NCBI RefSeq assembly: GCF_010646885.2
Contig: NZ_CP050700.1
Span: forward strand, 2,506,501-2,570,500
Direction: 5' to 3'
DNA: 64,000 nt
From: Desulfopila sp. IMCC35008
Lineage (GTDB): Bacteria > Desulfobacterota > Desulfobulbia > Desulfobulbales > Desulfocapsaceae
Shown piece after piece: positions 1-8,399 of the stretch (position 1 is its first letter; each line of letters begins with the position of its first letter). The notes beneath the pieces were generated by a model. It had not been told where the DNA came from and did not search any database. It was given only the letters and a program-made list of their open reading frames with translations. The position numbers and the translations under genes were made by a program.

Positions 1-221
1 AAAAAGGCACAGAATTTACAGGCGGAAATACAGGTGTCGGTATAGTTAATGTTACGATCAATGACATAGGTCACCCTGTTTTCAGGATGTTTCTGCCAAC
101 GAACACTCTCTGCCATGAAACCAAGGTCATGGAGACTTGCTGTTCTTTCGAGCAACAGGAACTCTTCATCGCTGATCCTCTGGGATTGGTCTACTTTTTC
201 TGCAATTGATTGGATATCCAT
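1..221 (-). CDS. mqnC: Cyclic dehypoxanthinyl futalosine synthase MqnC, N-terminal part (runs off the window)
   Basis: A radical SAM enzyme of the futalosine route to menaquinone; in the family it cyclises dehypoxanthine futalosine. Only the first 73 codons are present because the gene continues past base 1. The radical SAM cluster motif CxxxCxxC is visible as C64, C68 and C71, preceded by the INYTDTC context typical of MqnC. The ATG at 221 is chosen because GAGGTGG lies just upstream, overlapping the mqnE stop codon; only 10 bases separate the two genes, so they are translated from one mRNA. MqnE could share this N-terminal pattern, but the neighbouring gene is the better MqnE. The reaction is inferred from family and neighbour. 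Confidence 0.85.
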   Translation of the reverse strand, partial: MDIQSIAEKVDQSQRISDEEFLLLERTASLHDLGFMAESVRWQKHPENRVTYVIDRNINYTDTCISACKFCAF

Positions 222-231
222 GTCACCCACC

Positions 232-1341
232 TCAGTTGTCTGTTCTTGGATGGGTTTCGATGATATTGTACAGAGTACCCCTTTCAATAGGTGTTCGTCC
301 TGCCTCACGGATAAGCCGAACCAGAGTGGATGAACCAATGGTATGTCCGGATTCCGAACCGGCCATACGGGTAATAATCTCTTCTTTAACAGTTCCATCC
401 ATATCGTCAGCACCAAAACTAAGCGACACCTGGGCTAATTTGGGCCCAATCATGACCCAATACGCTTTGATGTGAGGAAAATTATCGAGAAACAACCTTG
501 CTACTGCTATATTCTTTAAGTCATCAATACCCGTTGAGCGGGAAAGCGTTGACATTTCGGTGTTCTTGGGATGAAAGGCAAGTGGTATAAACGCCAGAAA
601 TCCACCCGTCTCATCCTGAGCATCACGAAGCGCATGTAAATGTTCCATACGCTCTTCCAGTGTCTCAATATGGCCATACAACATGGTCGCATTTGTTTTC
701 AGACCACTCCTGTGAGCTGTTTTGGCGATTTCGATCCACTCATTCCCCGGTAGTTTATCCTTACAGGTTATTTCCCTGATTCTCGGTGCAAACACCTCTG
801 CACCACCACCGGGAATAGAGTCCAGTCCGGCCTCTTTTAATATTTCGAGTGTATCCGCAACCGACTTTCCTGCTAAACCGGCCAGGTGCCCAATCTCAAC
901 ACAGGTGAATGCCTGGATATGCACATCGGGACGAACCTCCTTGATGCCACGCAATACATCCAGGTAATAGCTAAACGGTAAATCCGGATGAATACCACCC
1001 ACCATGTGAATCTCTGTGATCGGCTCATCCAGCCGTTCCTGTACTTTTCGTTTCACATCGTCTACCGTCATCTCATAGGCAAGTTCGGCATCTTTCTCCT
1101 TACCGAAAGCACAGAACTTACAGAGGTTGGTACAGATGTTAGAGTAATTTATATGCTGGTTGTAGATGAAATACGTATTGTCGCCATTCATCTTCTCGCG
1201 CACGATATTGGCCATTGCGCCAACAGCTAGTATATTGCTGTTGCGGTACAATCGCAGTCCATCGTCAAAGGATAACCTTTCACCTTCAACAACCTTGTCA
1301 TATATATCGCCGAGTCCGGCACGTTTTATCGAGTTTTGCAT
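232..1341 (-). CDS. mqnE: Aminofutalosine synthase MqnE
   Basis: 369-residue radical SAM protein that adds SAM to a chorismate-derived enolpyruvyl benzoate in futalosine-dependent menaquinone synthesis. The 4Fe-4S ligands are C70, C74 and C77. The PGGGAEVF stretch in the middle is characteristic of MqnE as opposed to MqnC. Length is normal for the family. The ATG at 1341 follows directly after the T-run of a terminator hairpin (1347-1374) and has no visible Shine-Dalgarno sequence, and no better in-frame ATG lies nearby, so initiation is weak, unusual or mis-assigned. The downstream mqnC is 10 bases away. Menaquinone is the expected quinone of an anaerobic respirer. Confidence 0.92.
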   Translation of the reverse strand: MQNSIKRAGLGDIYDKVVEGERLSFDDGLRLYRNSNILAVGAMANIVREKMNGDNTYFIYNQHINYSNICTNLCKFCAFGKEKDAELAYEMTVDDVKRKVQERLDEPITEIHMVGGIHPDLPFSYYLDVLRGIKEVRPDVHIQAFTCVEIGHLAGLAGKSVADTLEILKEAGLDSIPGGGAEVFAPRIREITCKDKLPGNEWIEIAKTAHRSGLKTNATMLYGHIETLEERMEHLHALRDAQDETGGFLAFIPLAFHPKNTEMSTLSRSTGIDDLKNIAVARLFLDNFPHIKAYWVMIGPKLAQVSLSFGADDMDGTVKEEIITRMAGSESGHTIGSSTLVRLIREAGRTPIERGTLYNIIETHPRTDN

Positions 1342-1346
1342 AGAAA

Positions 1347-1374
1347 CAAAAAAGCCGGGATAGAATCCCGGCTC
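1347..1374 (-). terminator. Rho-independent terminator after the sigma factor gene
   Basis: Read on the minus strand: GAGCCGGGAT, a three-base TCT turn, ATCCCGGC, then six Ts. It lies between the sigma factor stop codon and the mqnE start codon, whose ATG begins six bases after the T-run. Confidence 0.88.
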
Positions 1375-1393
1375 AAACTGGTAGAGGTTACAA

Positions 1394-2728
1394 TCAATCT
1401 ATAAAGAACTTCAATTTGTCACGACGGCTTGAATGTCGAAGCCTGTTAAGGGCTTTCTTTTCAATCTGCCTGATACGTTCTCGCGAAACGTTGAATCGTT
1501 TTCCAATCTCTTCAAGGGTGTATTCCGCCTTTTCTCCAATCCCGAAACGAAGACGGATGATCTTTTCTTCACGTTCACTGAGGGTTGAAAGTATCTCCGT
1601 AACCCTTCCTGCGAGTTCCCTGTTTTGAACCGCGTCGTATGGCGATTGAGATTCCTGGTTTTCAAGAAAATCACCTAAGGTTGAATCATCGTCCCCTACT
1701 GGCGTTTCGAGGGAAATTGGCTCTCTTGATGCTTCAAGGATAGAAAGGATCTTATCCATGGGCAAATTAGTCGCCTTGGAAATCTCAAGCGGTGTCGGCT
1801 CCCTTCCAAGCTCTTTATACAGTGCATAAAAGGCTTTGAAAAACTGGCTCCTCAGCTCCAAAAAATGAACAGGAAGTCTGATTGTTCTGGTTTTATCGAG
1901 GATAGCCCTGGTAATCGCCTGTCTGATCCACCAGCTTGCATAGGTCGAAAACTTATTACCCTTGGTGTAATCGAATCGAAAGACGGCCCTCATAAGGCCA
2001 AGGTTTCCTTCCTGAATGAGATCAGCAAGAGTCAACCCCTGGTGCATATATCTTTTGGCAATTGATACAACAAGACGCAAATTAGCTCTGATCATTGTAT
2101 CTTTTGCCACTTCAATAGAACGCGAATAAGCCTCTATTTTCGCCTGAAGTTCAAATAAGTCCCGAATGTCGGGATATCGGCGTGCAGCACTGTTGACACT
2201 GTACCGCATGAAATTGAGCTGCTGCTTTTTAGGCTTTAGGGTCGGATCCCGTTTTTCCCATAAATCGATTCTCTCGCGTAAGAGATGCATCTCTTTGATG
2301 CCTGAACTATCTTCACGGACGGCTACAATGATAGATTCGAAACCCTGTCGGATAGTCTTGCTGTACTTTGCTTCCTCTTCAGGCGTCAGCAGGTCGAATC
2401 GCCCCATCTCGCGAAGGTAGGTAGTTGTTGTCTCCTCCGCTTCATGTGACTCTTCCTCTGTTACTCCTGAAGCGAGATCCAATTCATCGGAACCATTTTC
2501 TGAACCATCAGCCTTCCTCTCCCAGACTTCACCGGAAAGAGTTCTCTTTTCACCTGATTTTTCAACCGTTACTATTTCGATGTCATGAGCACCGAGAAAA
2601 TTAAATATTTTCTCAATGGCATTGGGATCCTTGATTTCATCAGGGAGCAGTTCGTTTAGATCGTCAAAACTGATACATCCCTCAGATTTACCTGCTTTCA
2701 GAAGATTTTCTTTTAATTCAGACAGCAC
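1394..2728 (-). CDS. rpoD: RNA polymerase sigma factor, sigma-70 (RpoD) family
   Basis: 444 residues. Residues about 15-80 resemble sigma region 1.1 (FDDLNELLPDEI). Region 1.2 begins near TTYLREMGRFDLLTPEEE, region 2 contains YASWWIRQAITRAI, and region 4 ends with the helix-turn-helix VSRERIRQIEKKALNRLR. It directs promoter recognition by core RNA polymerase. It lacks most of the long non-conserved insert of E. coli RpoD (613 aa). There is no dnaG upstream, which is the usual partner of the housekeeping gene in related bacteria, so a second group 1/2 sigma (RpoS-like) remains possible. The start is a GTG with GGAG about 11 bases upstream. Sigma-70 membership is certain; the rpoD symbol is less so. 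Confidence 0.85.
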   Translation of the reverse strand: MLSELKENLLKAGKSEGCISFDDLNELLPDEIKDPNAIEKIFNFLGAHDIEIVTVEKSGEKRTLSGEVWERKADGSENGSDELDLASGVTEEESHEAEETTTTYLREMGRFDLLTPEEEAKYSKTIRQGFESIIVAVREDSSGIKEMHLLRERIDLWEKRDPTLKPKKQQLNFMRYSVNSAARRYPDIRDLFELQAKIEAYSRSIEVAKDTMIRANLRLVVSIAKRYMHQGLTLADLIQEGNLGLMRAVFRFDYTKGNKFSTYASWWIRQAITRAILDKTRTIRLPVHFLELRSQFFKAFYALYKELGREPTPLEISKATNLPMDKILSILEASREPISLETPVGDDDSTLGDFLENQESQSPYDAVQNRELAGRVTEILSTLSEREEKIIRLRFGIGEKAEYTLEEIGKRFNVSRERIRQIEKKALNRLRHSSRRDKLKFFID

Positions 2729-3245
2729 AGGGCCACAACTCCATTGCTAATATTTATTGGTAAGATCACTGCGATTCTTAGCCGTTAGACTCTTGTATAC
2801 TCGAGTCCGGCAATCAAAAAATTGCCAACACTTGTTAAGATATCAGGTGATTACAAACGCCACAGCGAATCAAACAGTAAATTTCGCCAAAATTCCCACA
2901 TTACCGCATTGATACTATTTATGCAAACGTTATGTCACCTATCTCTGTTTATACGCATATTTCTACCAATTAACCAATTGTTTTCACCCTTGTATGAAAA
3001 CAAATCAAGGCTATTATATCCGTAGATGCCAGTCGCTTCTGCATAGCGACACAATCAACGGATCTGCCAGTATCGCCTGAGTCACATTATAGCACTCATT
3101 GGTCTTTAGGCAAGGCGACGACTTCATCCTCTTGGCAATTAGATAGAATTTTCACTCCCCAAAGGATAACAACTCATGTTCACACGTCAGAAAACATGAT
3201 CCTCCTCATTCAGAACGACGTATTTTCAATGTAATATGACAAATT
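2729..3245. other. Intergenic region between divergent sigma factor and malQ genes
   Basis: About 517 bases with no credible gene. It must hold the promoters of both flanking genes. A small palindrome (GGCAAT/ATTGCC, 2811-2828) is the only structure noticed; no RNA family was recognised. Confidence 0.5.
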
Positions 3246-4772
3246 ATGAAAAACTTTTTAACCAATAACAGACGAAGTGGCATTCTGGCCCATATAAGCT
3301 CCCTTCCCTCACCTTTTGGAATAGGTGACATAGGTCCGGCCAGCTGGAATTTCCTTAATTATCTGCAAGACTGCGGACAACGTTGCTGGCAATTCCTACC
3401 ACTCAACCCAACAGATGATCTTTTTGATAATTCTCCCTACATGTCGACAGCCGCATTTGCAGGCTCTCCACTCCTGATTTCACCAGAGCTCCTTTACCAA
3501 GAAGGCCTTATCACCAAATACAGTATGTTGGATCATCCTGCATTTTCCCCGTATTGCACTGAATATGACAAGGTCCAACTCTATAAAACCAAGCTGTTGC
3601 AGGAGGCGTTTCAGGAATTCAGGAAATCCCCTCCTCCTGAGTTTACTGATTACTGCACCGAACACCCCTGGTTAACCGATTACGGCCTCTTTATGAGCTT
3701 GAAAAAACAACATGGTCAAAAAGGGTGGTTTGACTGGCCGAAAAAGGAGGCGACCCGGCAAAACCAATGCATTGCCGAACAGGTTGAAAAACTGAGAGAC
3801 TCCATACTTTATTATCAGTTTGAACAATTTATTTTTCACCAACAATGGCTGGAGCTGCAAGCCAAAGCAAGGGAACGTGACATCCTCCTTTTCGGTGACA
3901 TCCCTATTTATGTGGGACTCGACAGTGTCGATGTCTGGGCAAATCAGGGGATTTTCTGTCTTGATAAATCGACAAGCCTTCCGACCCTCGTCTCCGGCGT
4001 ACCTCCAGACTATTTTAGCAAAACAGGCCAGCGATGGGGAAACCCTTTATATCAATGGAACACCTTGTCTACAACGATAAGGAACAATCTCATTGATTGG
4101 TGGGTACAACGGCTCGTTTCGACCTATGAATTTGTCGATATTGCCAGGATTGACCACTTCAGGGCTTTTGAGTCATATTGGGCGATTCCGGCAGAAAACA
4201 AGGATGCCGTAAACGGAAAATGGCTCAAGGGGCCTGGTCCAGAGTTCTTTTCATCTATATTTCAAAAACTTGGCCCATTAAATATAATCGCAGAAGATCT
4301 TGGCATAATTACAGAGGAAGTCCATAAGTTAAGAGAGGATTTTCACTTTCCCGGCATGAAAGTCCTCCAGTTTGCCTTTGATGGAAACCTGGACAACAGT
4401 TTTCTCCCACACAACTTCACCACCCCTAATTGCGTTGTGTATACAGGCACTCATGACAATGACACGACTGTCGGATGGTTCCTCAGCAACCAGTTGGATG
4501 ATGAGATTCGCAGTACAGTAAAACACTTGGCTAACCGTGAGATGCACGACCACTCCCCCATACATCACGACATGATCTACTTGGCACTCTCTTCTATCGC
4601 TGCCCTATCGATAATCCCGCTTCAGGATGTCCTGGGATTTGGGAACGATTGCAGAATGAACACCCCTGGCGTACCAAAAGGGAATTGGGGATGGCGGTGC
4701 GCCCCTGAATTTCTGACTGGCGAGACTGCGACACACCTGAGACAGGTGACAAAACGATTTAACAGGATATGA
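3246..4772 (+). CDS. malQ: 4-alpha-glucanotransferase (amylomaltase, GH77)
   Basis: 508 residues, close to the compact Thermus-type amylomaltase and shorter than E. coli MalQ. It transfers alpha-1,4-glucan segments between maltodextrins in the cytoplasm, usually in glycogen or maltodextrin turnover. Visible active-site elements are the nucleophile D303 in ARIDHFRAFESYW, the acid/base E350 in IIAEDLGI, and D404 in TGTHDNDTTVGW. The N-terminus SGILAHISSLPSPFGIGDIG is the usual family opening. It stands alone here with no other glycogen genes nearby, and the tRNA-Glu gene follows about 100 bases downstream. Confidence 0.95.
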   Translation: MKNFLTNNRRSGILAHISSLPSPFGIGDIGPASWNFLNYLQDCGQRCWQFLPLNPTDDLFDNSPYMSTAAFAGSPLLISPELLYQEGLITKYSMLDHPAFSPYCTEYDKVQLYKTKLLQEAFQEFRKSPPPEFTDYCTEHPWLTDYGLFMSLKKQHGQKGWFDWPKKEATRQNQCIAEQVEKLRDSILYYQFEQFIFHQQWLELQAKARERDILLFGDIPIYVGLDSVDVWANQGIFCLDKSTSLPTLVSGVPPDYFSKTGQRWGNPLYQWNTLSTTIRNNLIDWWVQRLVSTYEFVDIARIDHFRAFESYWAIPAENKDAVNGKWLKGPGPEFFSSIFQKLGPLNIIAEDLGIITEEVHKLREDFHFPGMKVLQFAFDGNLDNSFLPHNFTTPNCVVYTGTHDNDTTVGWFLSNQLDDEIRSTVKHLANREMHDHSPIHHDMIYLALSSIAALSIIPLQDVLGFGNDCRMNTPGVPKGNWGWRCAPEFLTGETATHLRQVTKRFNRI

Positions 4773-4827
4773 AAGGGGCGTCTCATTTATTAACCATCAT
4801 ACATCTCAAAAAAACTCCAACAATTTC

Positions 4828-4857
4828 TTGACAAGATGATATCGACTCAGGTATAAA
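4828..4857 (+). promoter_or_regulatory. Sigma-70 promoter of tRNA-Glu
   Basis: TTGACA (4828-4833), an 18-base spacer and TATAAA (4852-4857), ending 13 bases before the tRNA. Confidence 0.75.
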
Positions 4858-4870
4858 CACGCTCATTCAT

Positions 4871-4946
4871 GGCCCCATCGTCTAGTGGCCTAGGACACCG
4901 GCCTCTCACGCCGGGAACAGGGGTTCGAGTCCCCTTGGGGTCACCA
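4871..4946 (+). tRNA. tRNA-Glu (anticodon CUC)
   Basis: 76 bases including an encoded CCA. The acceptor arms GGCCCCA and TGGGGTC pair with one G-U. The anticodon stem CCGGC/GCCGG encloses CTCTCAC, giving anticodon CTC, which reads GAG. The T arm AGGGG-TTCGAGT-CCCCT is intact. Promoter and terminator both flank it, so it should be functional. Its 3' part is duplicated at 20801-20848, marking it as a likely integration site of the adjacent island. Confidence 0.97.
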
Positions 4947-4949
4947 TGA
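4902..4949 (+). repeat. Direct repeat copy 1: tRNA-Glu 3' half, candidate attachment site
   Basis: A 37-base stretch starting GGGAACAGGGGTTCGAG at 4913 and running through the CCA to ATGA is identical to 20812-20848. Similarity extends upstream to CCTCTC. Direct repeats of a tRNA 3' end at both borders are the usual footprint of tRNA-targeted integration. Confidence 0.8.
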
Positions 4950-4957
4950 AACAATTC

Positions 4958-4993
4958 AAGCACTTACAGGTATCATCCTGTAAGTGCTTTTTT
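4958..4993 (+). terminator. Terminator of tRNA-Glu
   Basis: AAGCACTTACAGG, loop TATCAT, CCTGTAAGTGCTT, then a T-run. A perfect 13-bp stem. Confidence 0.92.
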
Positions 4994-5507
4994 CATTCCC
5001 CCCCACCCTATCCCCCACCATCAAAAAAAATTGACCGCTACACAGTTGAGAACTAACGAAGTCCGTTATCAGGCTGTCTGAACTTGTCGTTAATGAACCT
5101 GAAAGAGAATGGTTCAAAATCTCCAGGGTCGCATATAGCTTAAATCTATTTCTTTTCACTGCCTAACATGCACCCTCAACATATAATTACAAATACTTAC
5201 AAGATCTGACACCTTAGGGAGACTGCTGAAAATACACATTTAAAATTCTCAGACAGGATTAGGGCAAAATGCCCGAACAAGTCCCAAGTAAAGTCACAAA
5301 AGTACTCACTAATAAAATACCTGGTGGAAGAAAGCAGGATAGCAAAATCTGGCAGAGCGAGTTTACAAACCAAGACATATCCTACAATGTGGACATTCCA
5401 ATGCCTAAATTCAGAAAAAGAATCCTCCTCTCTATCTGTCTTTTCATATTTTAAACTTACAAGGAGGGCATATTGTGAAGACCTATCAGTGCAAGGTTGT
5501 CCCGTGC
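4994..5507. other. Island left flank without recognisable genes
   Basis: About 510 bases between the tRNA terminator and the IS630 element. Only short open frames without ribosome-binding sites occur. Nothing else was recognised. Confidence 0.45.
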
Positions 5508-5509
5508 TA

Positions 5510-6602
5510 TTAATCCGTTCATTAATCAGTAGACATGTGTTATACTCCATCCATGAATATTGAAGATGGAAGGAAAATTAACCGAGAAGCCCTTGAAGCT
5601 ATAAGAATAAGGGCTGTAAAGCGTGTAGAGGCAGGAGAGAGCCCTGAAGTAGTTATAAAGGCCCTTGGATTTACTAGAACCGTTATCTATGAATGGCTTG
5701 CGAAATATCGAGAAGGTGGTCTTGATGCTCTTCGCAGTAAGAAAGCCCCTGGAAAACAGCCAAAACTTAACGGAAAGCAGCTTCAAAAACTGTATCGAAT
5801 TATTGTTGGGGTAGATCCTCGCCAACTCAAATTTGAATTTGCGCTTTGGACACGTGGCATGGTGCAGGAACTCATAAAACGAAGATTTCGAGTCAGCATG
5901 AGTGAGGTTTCTGTAGGTCGTTTGTTGAGAAAACTTGGGCTGAGCCCCCAACGGCCACAAAGAAAGTCGTATCAGCAGGATGAATACCTTGTTCTGAAAT
6001 GGATGGCGGAAGACTTTAAGGAAATCAAGAAGCTTGCAAAGAAGGAGAAGGCTGAAATATTCTTTGGTGATGAGTCGACAGTCCGTTCTGATTACCATTC
6101 CGGTACGACTTGGGCCCCAAAGGGGAAAACGCCTGTGGTTAAAACCACAGGATCTAGGCATAAAGTTAATTTGATCTCTGCAATCAACCCTCGTGGTGCA
6201 ATGAAGTTTATGGCCACGGAAGACAGTGTAAATTCTTCCGTTTTTATTGAATTCCTGAAGCGCCTTATTATCGGGGTGAAAAGGCCGGTTTTTCTGATTC
6301 TCGACAACAGCTCTGTTCATCGTTCGAATGAGGTTCGTAAATTTGTAGAGAGCACCAATGGGAAGTTGAAAATCTTCTTTCTGCCACCCTACGCACCAGA
6401 GTTGAATCCTGATGAGCACGTTTGGAATTATCTTAAGAACCATAAAATTGGTCGTCAAACCACCACCAATGCATGGGATCTGTATAAAAGAGTCATGAAG
6501 GTCATGCGCTCGCTCCAACGCAGACCAGAGACAGTAAAATCATTCTTTCAGCATCCGTGGACAAAGTATACGATTGTGTCTACTGATTAACGTTCGGATT
6601 AA
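5510..6602 (+). mobile_element. IS630-family insertion sequence, complete
   Basis: About 1093 bases bounded by imperfect 26-base inverted repeats. Each end reads TTAATCCG inward from the edge and later TTAATCAGTAGACA. It is flanked by TA on each side (5508-5509 and 6603-6604), the target duplication expected of this family. One intact transposase gene. Confidence 0.88.
5553..6590 (+). CDS. IS630-family transposase
   Basis: A cut-and-paste DDE transposase of about 345 residues. An N-terminal helix-turn-helix (GFTRTVIYEWLAKYREGG) for end binding is followed by a second DNA-binding segment (VSVGRLLRKLGLSPQRP). The catalytic DDE core shows D in FFGDEST, D in LILDNSSVH and E in ELNPDEHVW. The frame is uninterrupted from end to end of the element, so it may be active. 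ATG 5553 is preferred over the in-frame codon six residues upstream because the sequence from MNIEDG looks like the conserved start; neither has a strong Shine-Dalgarno sequence. Confidence 0.93.
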   Translation: MNIEDGRKINREALEAIRIRAVKRVEAGESPEVVIKALGFTRTVIYEWLAKYREGGLDALRSKKAPGKQPKLNGKQLQKLYRIIVGVDPRQLKFEFALWTRGMVQELIKRRFRVSMSEVSVGRLLRKLGLSPQRPQRKSYQQDEYLVLKWMAEDFKEIKKLAKKEKAEIFFGDESTVRSDYHSGTTWAPKGKTPVVKTTGSRHKVNLISAINPRGAMKFMATEDSVNSSVFIEFLKRLIIGVKRPVFLILDNSSVHRSNEVRKFVESTNGKLKIFFLPPYAPELNPDEHVWNYLKNHKIGRQTTTNAWDLYKRVMKVMRSLQRRPETVKSFFQHPWTKYTIVSTD

Positions 6603-6793
6603 TATCGTGCATCCTACCTAACGACTAAACATTTTGCATATAATTATAAAAGGAAGTTTCATGTGTGTTATACTGTTAACTTGATATCCAGTGAAATTAT
6701 CAGGATATAAAGCAGAAAACAGGATAGCTGGCTGTTTTTACATGATCAGAATTTTCTATGTTTTGGAGCTATACGGAAACCAGAAAATAACTT

Positions 6794-6800
6794 GTTAGAC
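6794..6800 (+). other. Integron-type core site (GTTAGAC) at the start of cassette 1
   Basis: Matches the consensus GTTRRRY. It is the exact reverse complement of the R'' box of attC1 (GTCTAAC, 7116-7122), as expected for the two ends of one gene cassette. No attC-like partner of normal length precedes it, so it may derive from an attI-type or truncated site. Confidence 0.6.
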
Positions 6801-6860
6801 ATAAGAAAAGTTGAAAACATTGGAAAAGCCACACACAGGATAACCAAATACATAAGTAAA

Positions 6861-7082
6861 ATGATCCAAACTTTTATTGAAATACTCATAGATACTAGTG
6901 TTGGATTGCTTGTGGCTGGTTTGCTTATGTATTCAATTTACTCATTAACAGATAAATTGATCTATACTTTCATTGGTTTCATTGTCCTATCAATTGGCTT
7001 ATATCCGTTGATCGCACATTTCGGGTTAGGCAAAAAAACTACAAAAACTATCTTTTCTAATAAAGTGAAAGAAAACTTATAA
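6861..7082 (+). CDS. Small membrane protein of unknown function, cassette 1 gene
   Basis: About 73 residues from the ATG at 6861. The frame stays open upstream to a TTG at 6792, but that codon overlaps the cassette core site and has no ribosome-binding site. Two hydrophobic segments are visible (ILIDTSVGLLVAGLLMYSIY and a second one around IGFIVLSIGLYPLIA), followed by a Lys-rich tail, so a two-span inner-membrane protein is likely. Not recognised as any family. It is AT-rich relative to the core genes, and its stop lies 34 bases before attC1, the usual gene position in an integron cassette. Confidence 0.6.
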   Translation: MIQTFIEILIDTSVGLLVAGLLMYSIYSLTDKLIYTFIGFIVLSIGLYPLIAHFGLGKKTTKTIFSNKVKENL

Positions 7083-7115
7083 TTCCAGTTCAGTAAAAGA
7101 AAATTATAATAAAAT

Positions 7116-7191
7116 GTCTAACCAGCTGTTTCACACCACTCCGCTACGCTCCATTCGGCGCTGAAGCTCGCCGGTGAATTAAACGTTGGGC
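7116..7191 (+). repeat. attC1 recombination site (integron cassette)
   Basis: R'' GTCTAAC (7116-7122) matches RYYYAAC and R' GTTGGGC (7185-7191) matches GTTRRRY; total length is 76 bases. An internal TTCAC/GTGAA pair and a CGGCG/CGCCG hairpin give the imperfect dyad of attC sites. R'' complements the core at 6794, and R' complements the next R'' at 8204. Confidence 0.78.
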
Positions 7192-7213
7192 TACTAAAAA
7201 TGAGGGTAAATAT

Positions 7214-8221
7214 ATGACAATCGATTCCTCACTAAAAACTTCCATGTTTCGAGATGGATTGGATGAGCAATCACAGATAAATCCACTTAAATTCGCCTGT
7301 TATATAACAATTCTATATGTGGTATTACTTTCACTTTACATAGTTATTTCTGGGGAGGTAACCTCAAGACTTTCAATAACTGTACAAAATTTAGCCTACT
7401 TTGAACAATACAAAGGTATTGTGTATGCGCTGGTGTCAGGGGGTATTTTATTTTTTCTAAGCTTTTTAACTCTAAATAGAATTAAGCAACAGGATGATCT
7501 AATAATCCGTCAAAACAAAAGCATTCTTTCATCAGAACCCATTGTTATTACAGGTATTTTTTCAGCATCAGTTTGCCATGATATTAACAACTTAATGACT
7601 ATCATCCTCGGTAACATAGAATTTCTGGAAGAATGCAAAAGGAGGGATGATGAAGATTTACAGTCAATTGCAGATATTCATGATGCTTCTACCAAGCTTA
7701 TTTCTCTTGTTAAAAGAATGATGGATAATGGTAAAAATTATATACCTGGACAACATAAAATCACAAATATGTCTGATGTTATTGAAAATACTATTCAATT
7801 TGCCAAAAAACATAACAAATTAAAAAATTGTGACATAACTCATGAAATTGAAGAATCATTAAATATTGATATTAATTCTATACTTATCGAAAGAATGTTA
7901 ATAAACATAATGCTTAATGCTGCTGAAGAAACAGGCTTTTCGGGAAAGTTACTCATTAAATTCTATAAAGTTGATAATTTGGCAACATTAGAGGTTCATG
8001 ATAATGGGCCAGGTGTTCCTGATAATTTGCATGAACAAATATTCGAACCATTCTATACATCCAAAAGAGGGGGCAATGGTCTAGGTCTTTTGTCTATGAA
8101 AATATGTGCTGAACAACATAATGGAGCAACCCAACTTAAAAAATCTGACTTGGGTGGAGCCTGTTTTTGCTTAACTTTTCCTATAGAAAACATCGGGGCA
8201 AAGGCCCAACCAAGCGCTTAA
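7214..8221 (+). CDS. Membrane sensor histidine kinase carried on an integron-type cassette
   Basis: 335 residues. Two transmembrane segments (about 28-46 and 73-90) enclose a short loop. The HisKA-like dimerisation helix carries H122 in SVCHDINNLM. The HATPase domain has the N box ending at N235, the G1 box DNGPGV (263-268), FEPFYTSK and the G2 box GGNGLGL (286-292). It should autophosphorylate and pass phosphate to a response regulator, but none is adjacent and it has no receiver of its own. ATG at 7214 follows TGAGGGT. The gene lies between attC1 and attC2, its stop codon lies inside attC2, and its composition is AT-rich, all consistent with acquired cassette cargo. Confidence 0.9.
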   Translation: MTIDSSLKTSMFRDGLDEQSQINPLKFACYITILYVVLLSLYIVISGEVTSRLSITVQNLAYFEQYKGIVYALVSGGILFFLSFLTLNRIKQQDDLIIRQNKSILSSEPIVITGIFSASVCHDINNLMTIILGNIEFLEECKRRDDEDLQSIADIHDASTKLISLVKRMMDNGKNYIPGQHKITNMSDVIENTIQFAKKHNKLKNCDITHEIEESLNIDINSILIERMLINIMLNAAEETGFSGKLLIKFYKVDNLATLEVHDNGPGVPDNLHEQIFEPFYTSKRGGNGLGLLSMKICAEQHNGATQLKKSDLGGACFCLTFPIENIGAKAQPSA

Positions 8222-8270
8222 CGCAGACGGCTAGAACACAGGCGGCACTGCGGGGAAAAACACGGTGGGC
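8204..8270 (+). repeat. attC2 recombination site, right core degenerate
   Basis: R'' GCCCAAC (8204-8210) is the exact complement of the R' box of attC1 (GTTGGGC). The right box is GGTGGGC (8264-8270), one base off GTTRRRY. The outer boxes pair with one bulged A, and CGCAG/CTGCG pairs internally. Confidence 0.6.
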
Positions 8271-8399
8271 CGCTGGTTATCACTACGTTCATTTAGGTAA
8301 AATCATAGAGAGATCCTTTATGAAGGTGTAATGCTTCTCTTGGAATTGGAGAATCCCCCTCGTTGAGTTAGTTGGTTGTTTCTTCTCTTTCAACGCTTT

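Noticed and set aside
2822..3025. Open frame of 67 codons upstream of malQ
   Set aside because: No ribosome-binding site and low-complexity hydrophobic sequence; looks like chance.
5269..5454. Open frame before the IS630 element
   Set aside because: No Shine-Dalgarno sequence and no family resemblance.
6592..6598. GTTCGGA, complement of the R'' box of the degenerate attC at 10275
   Set aside because: It is part of the IS630 inverted repeat, so the match is coincidental.
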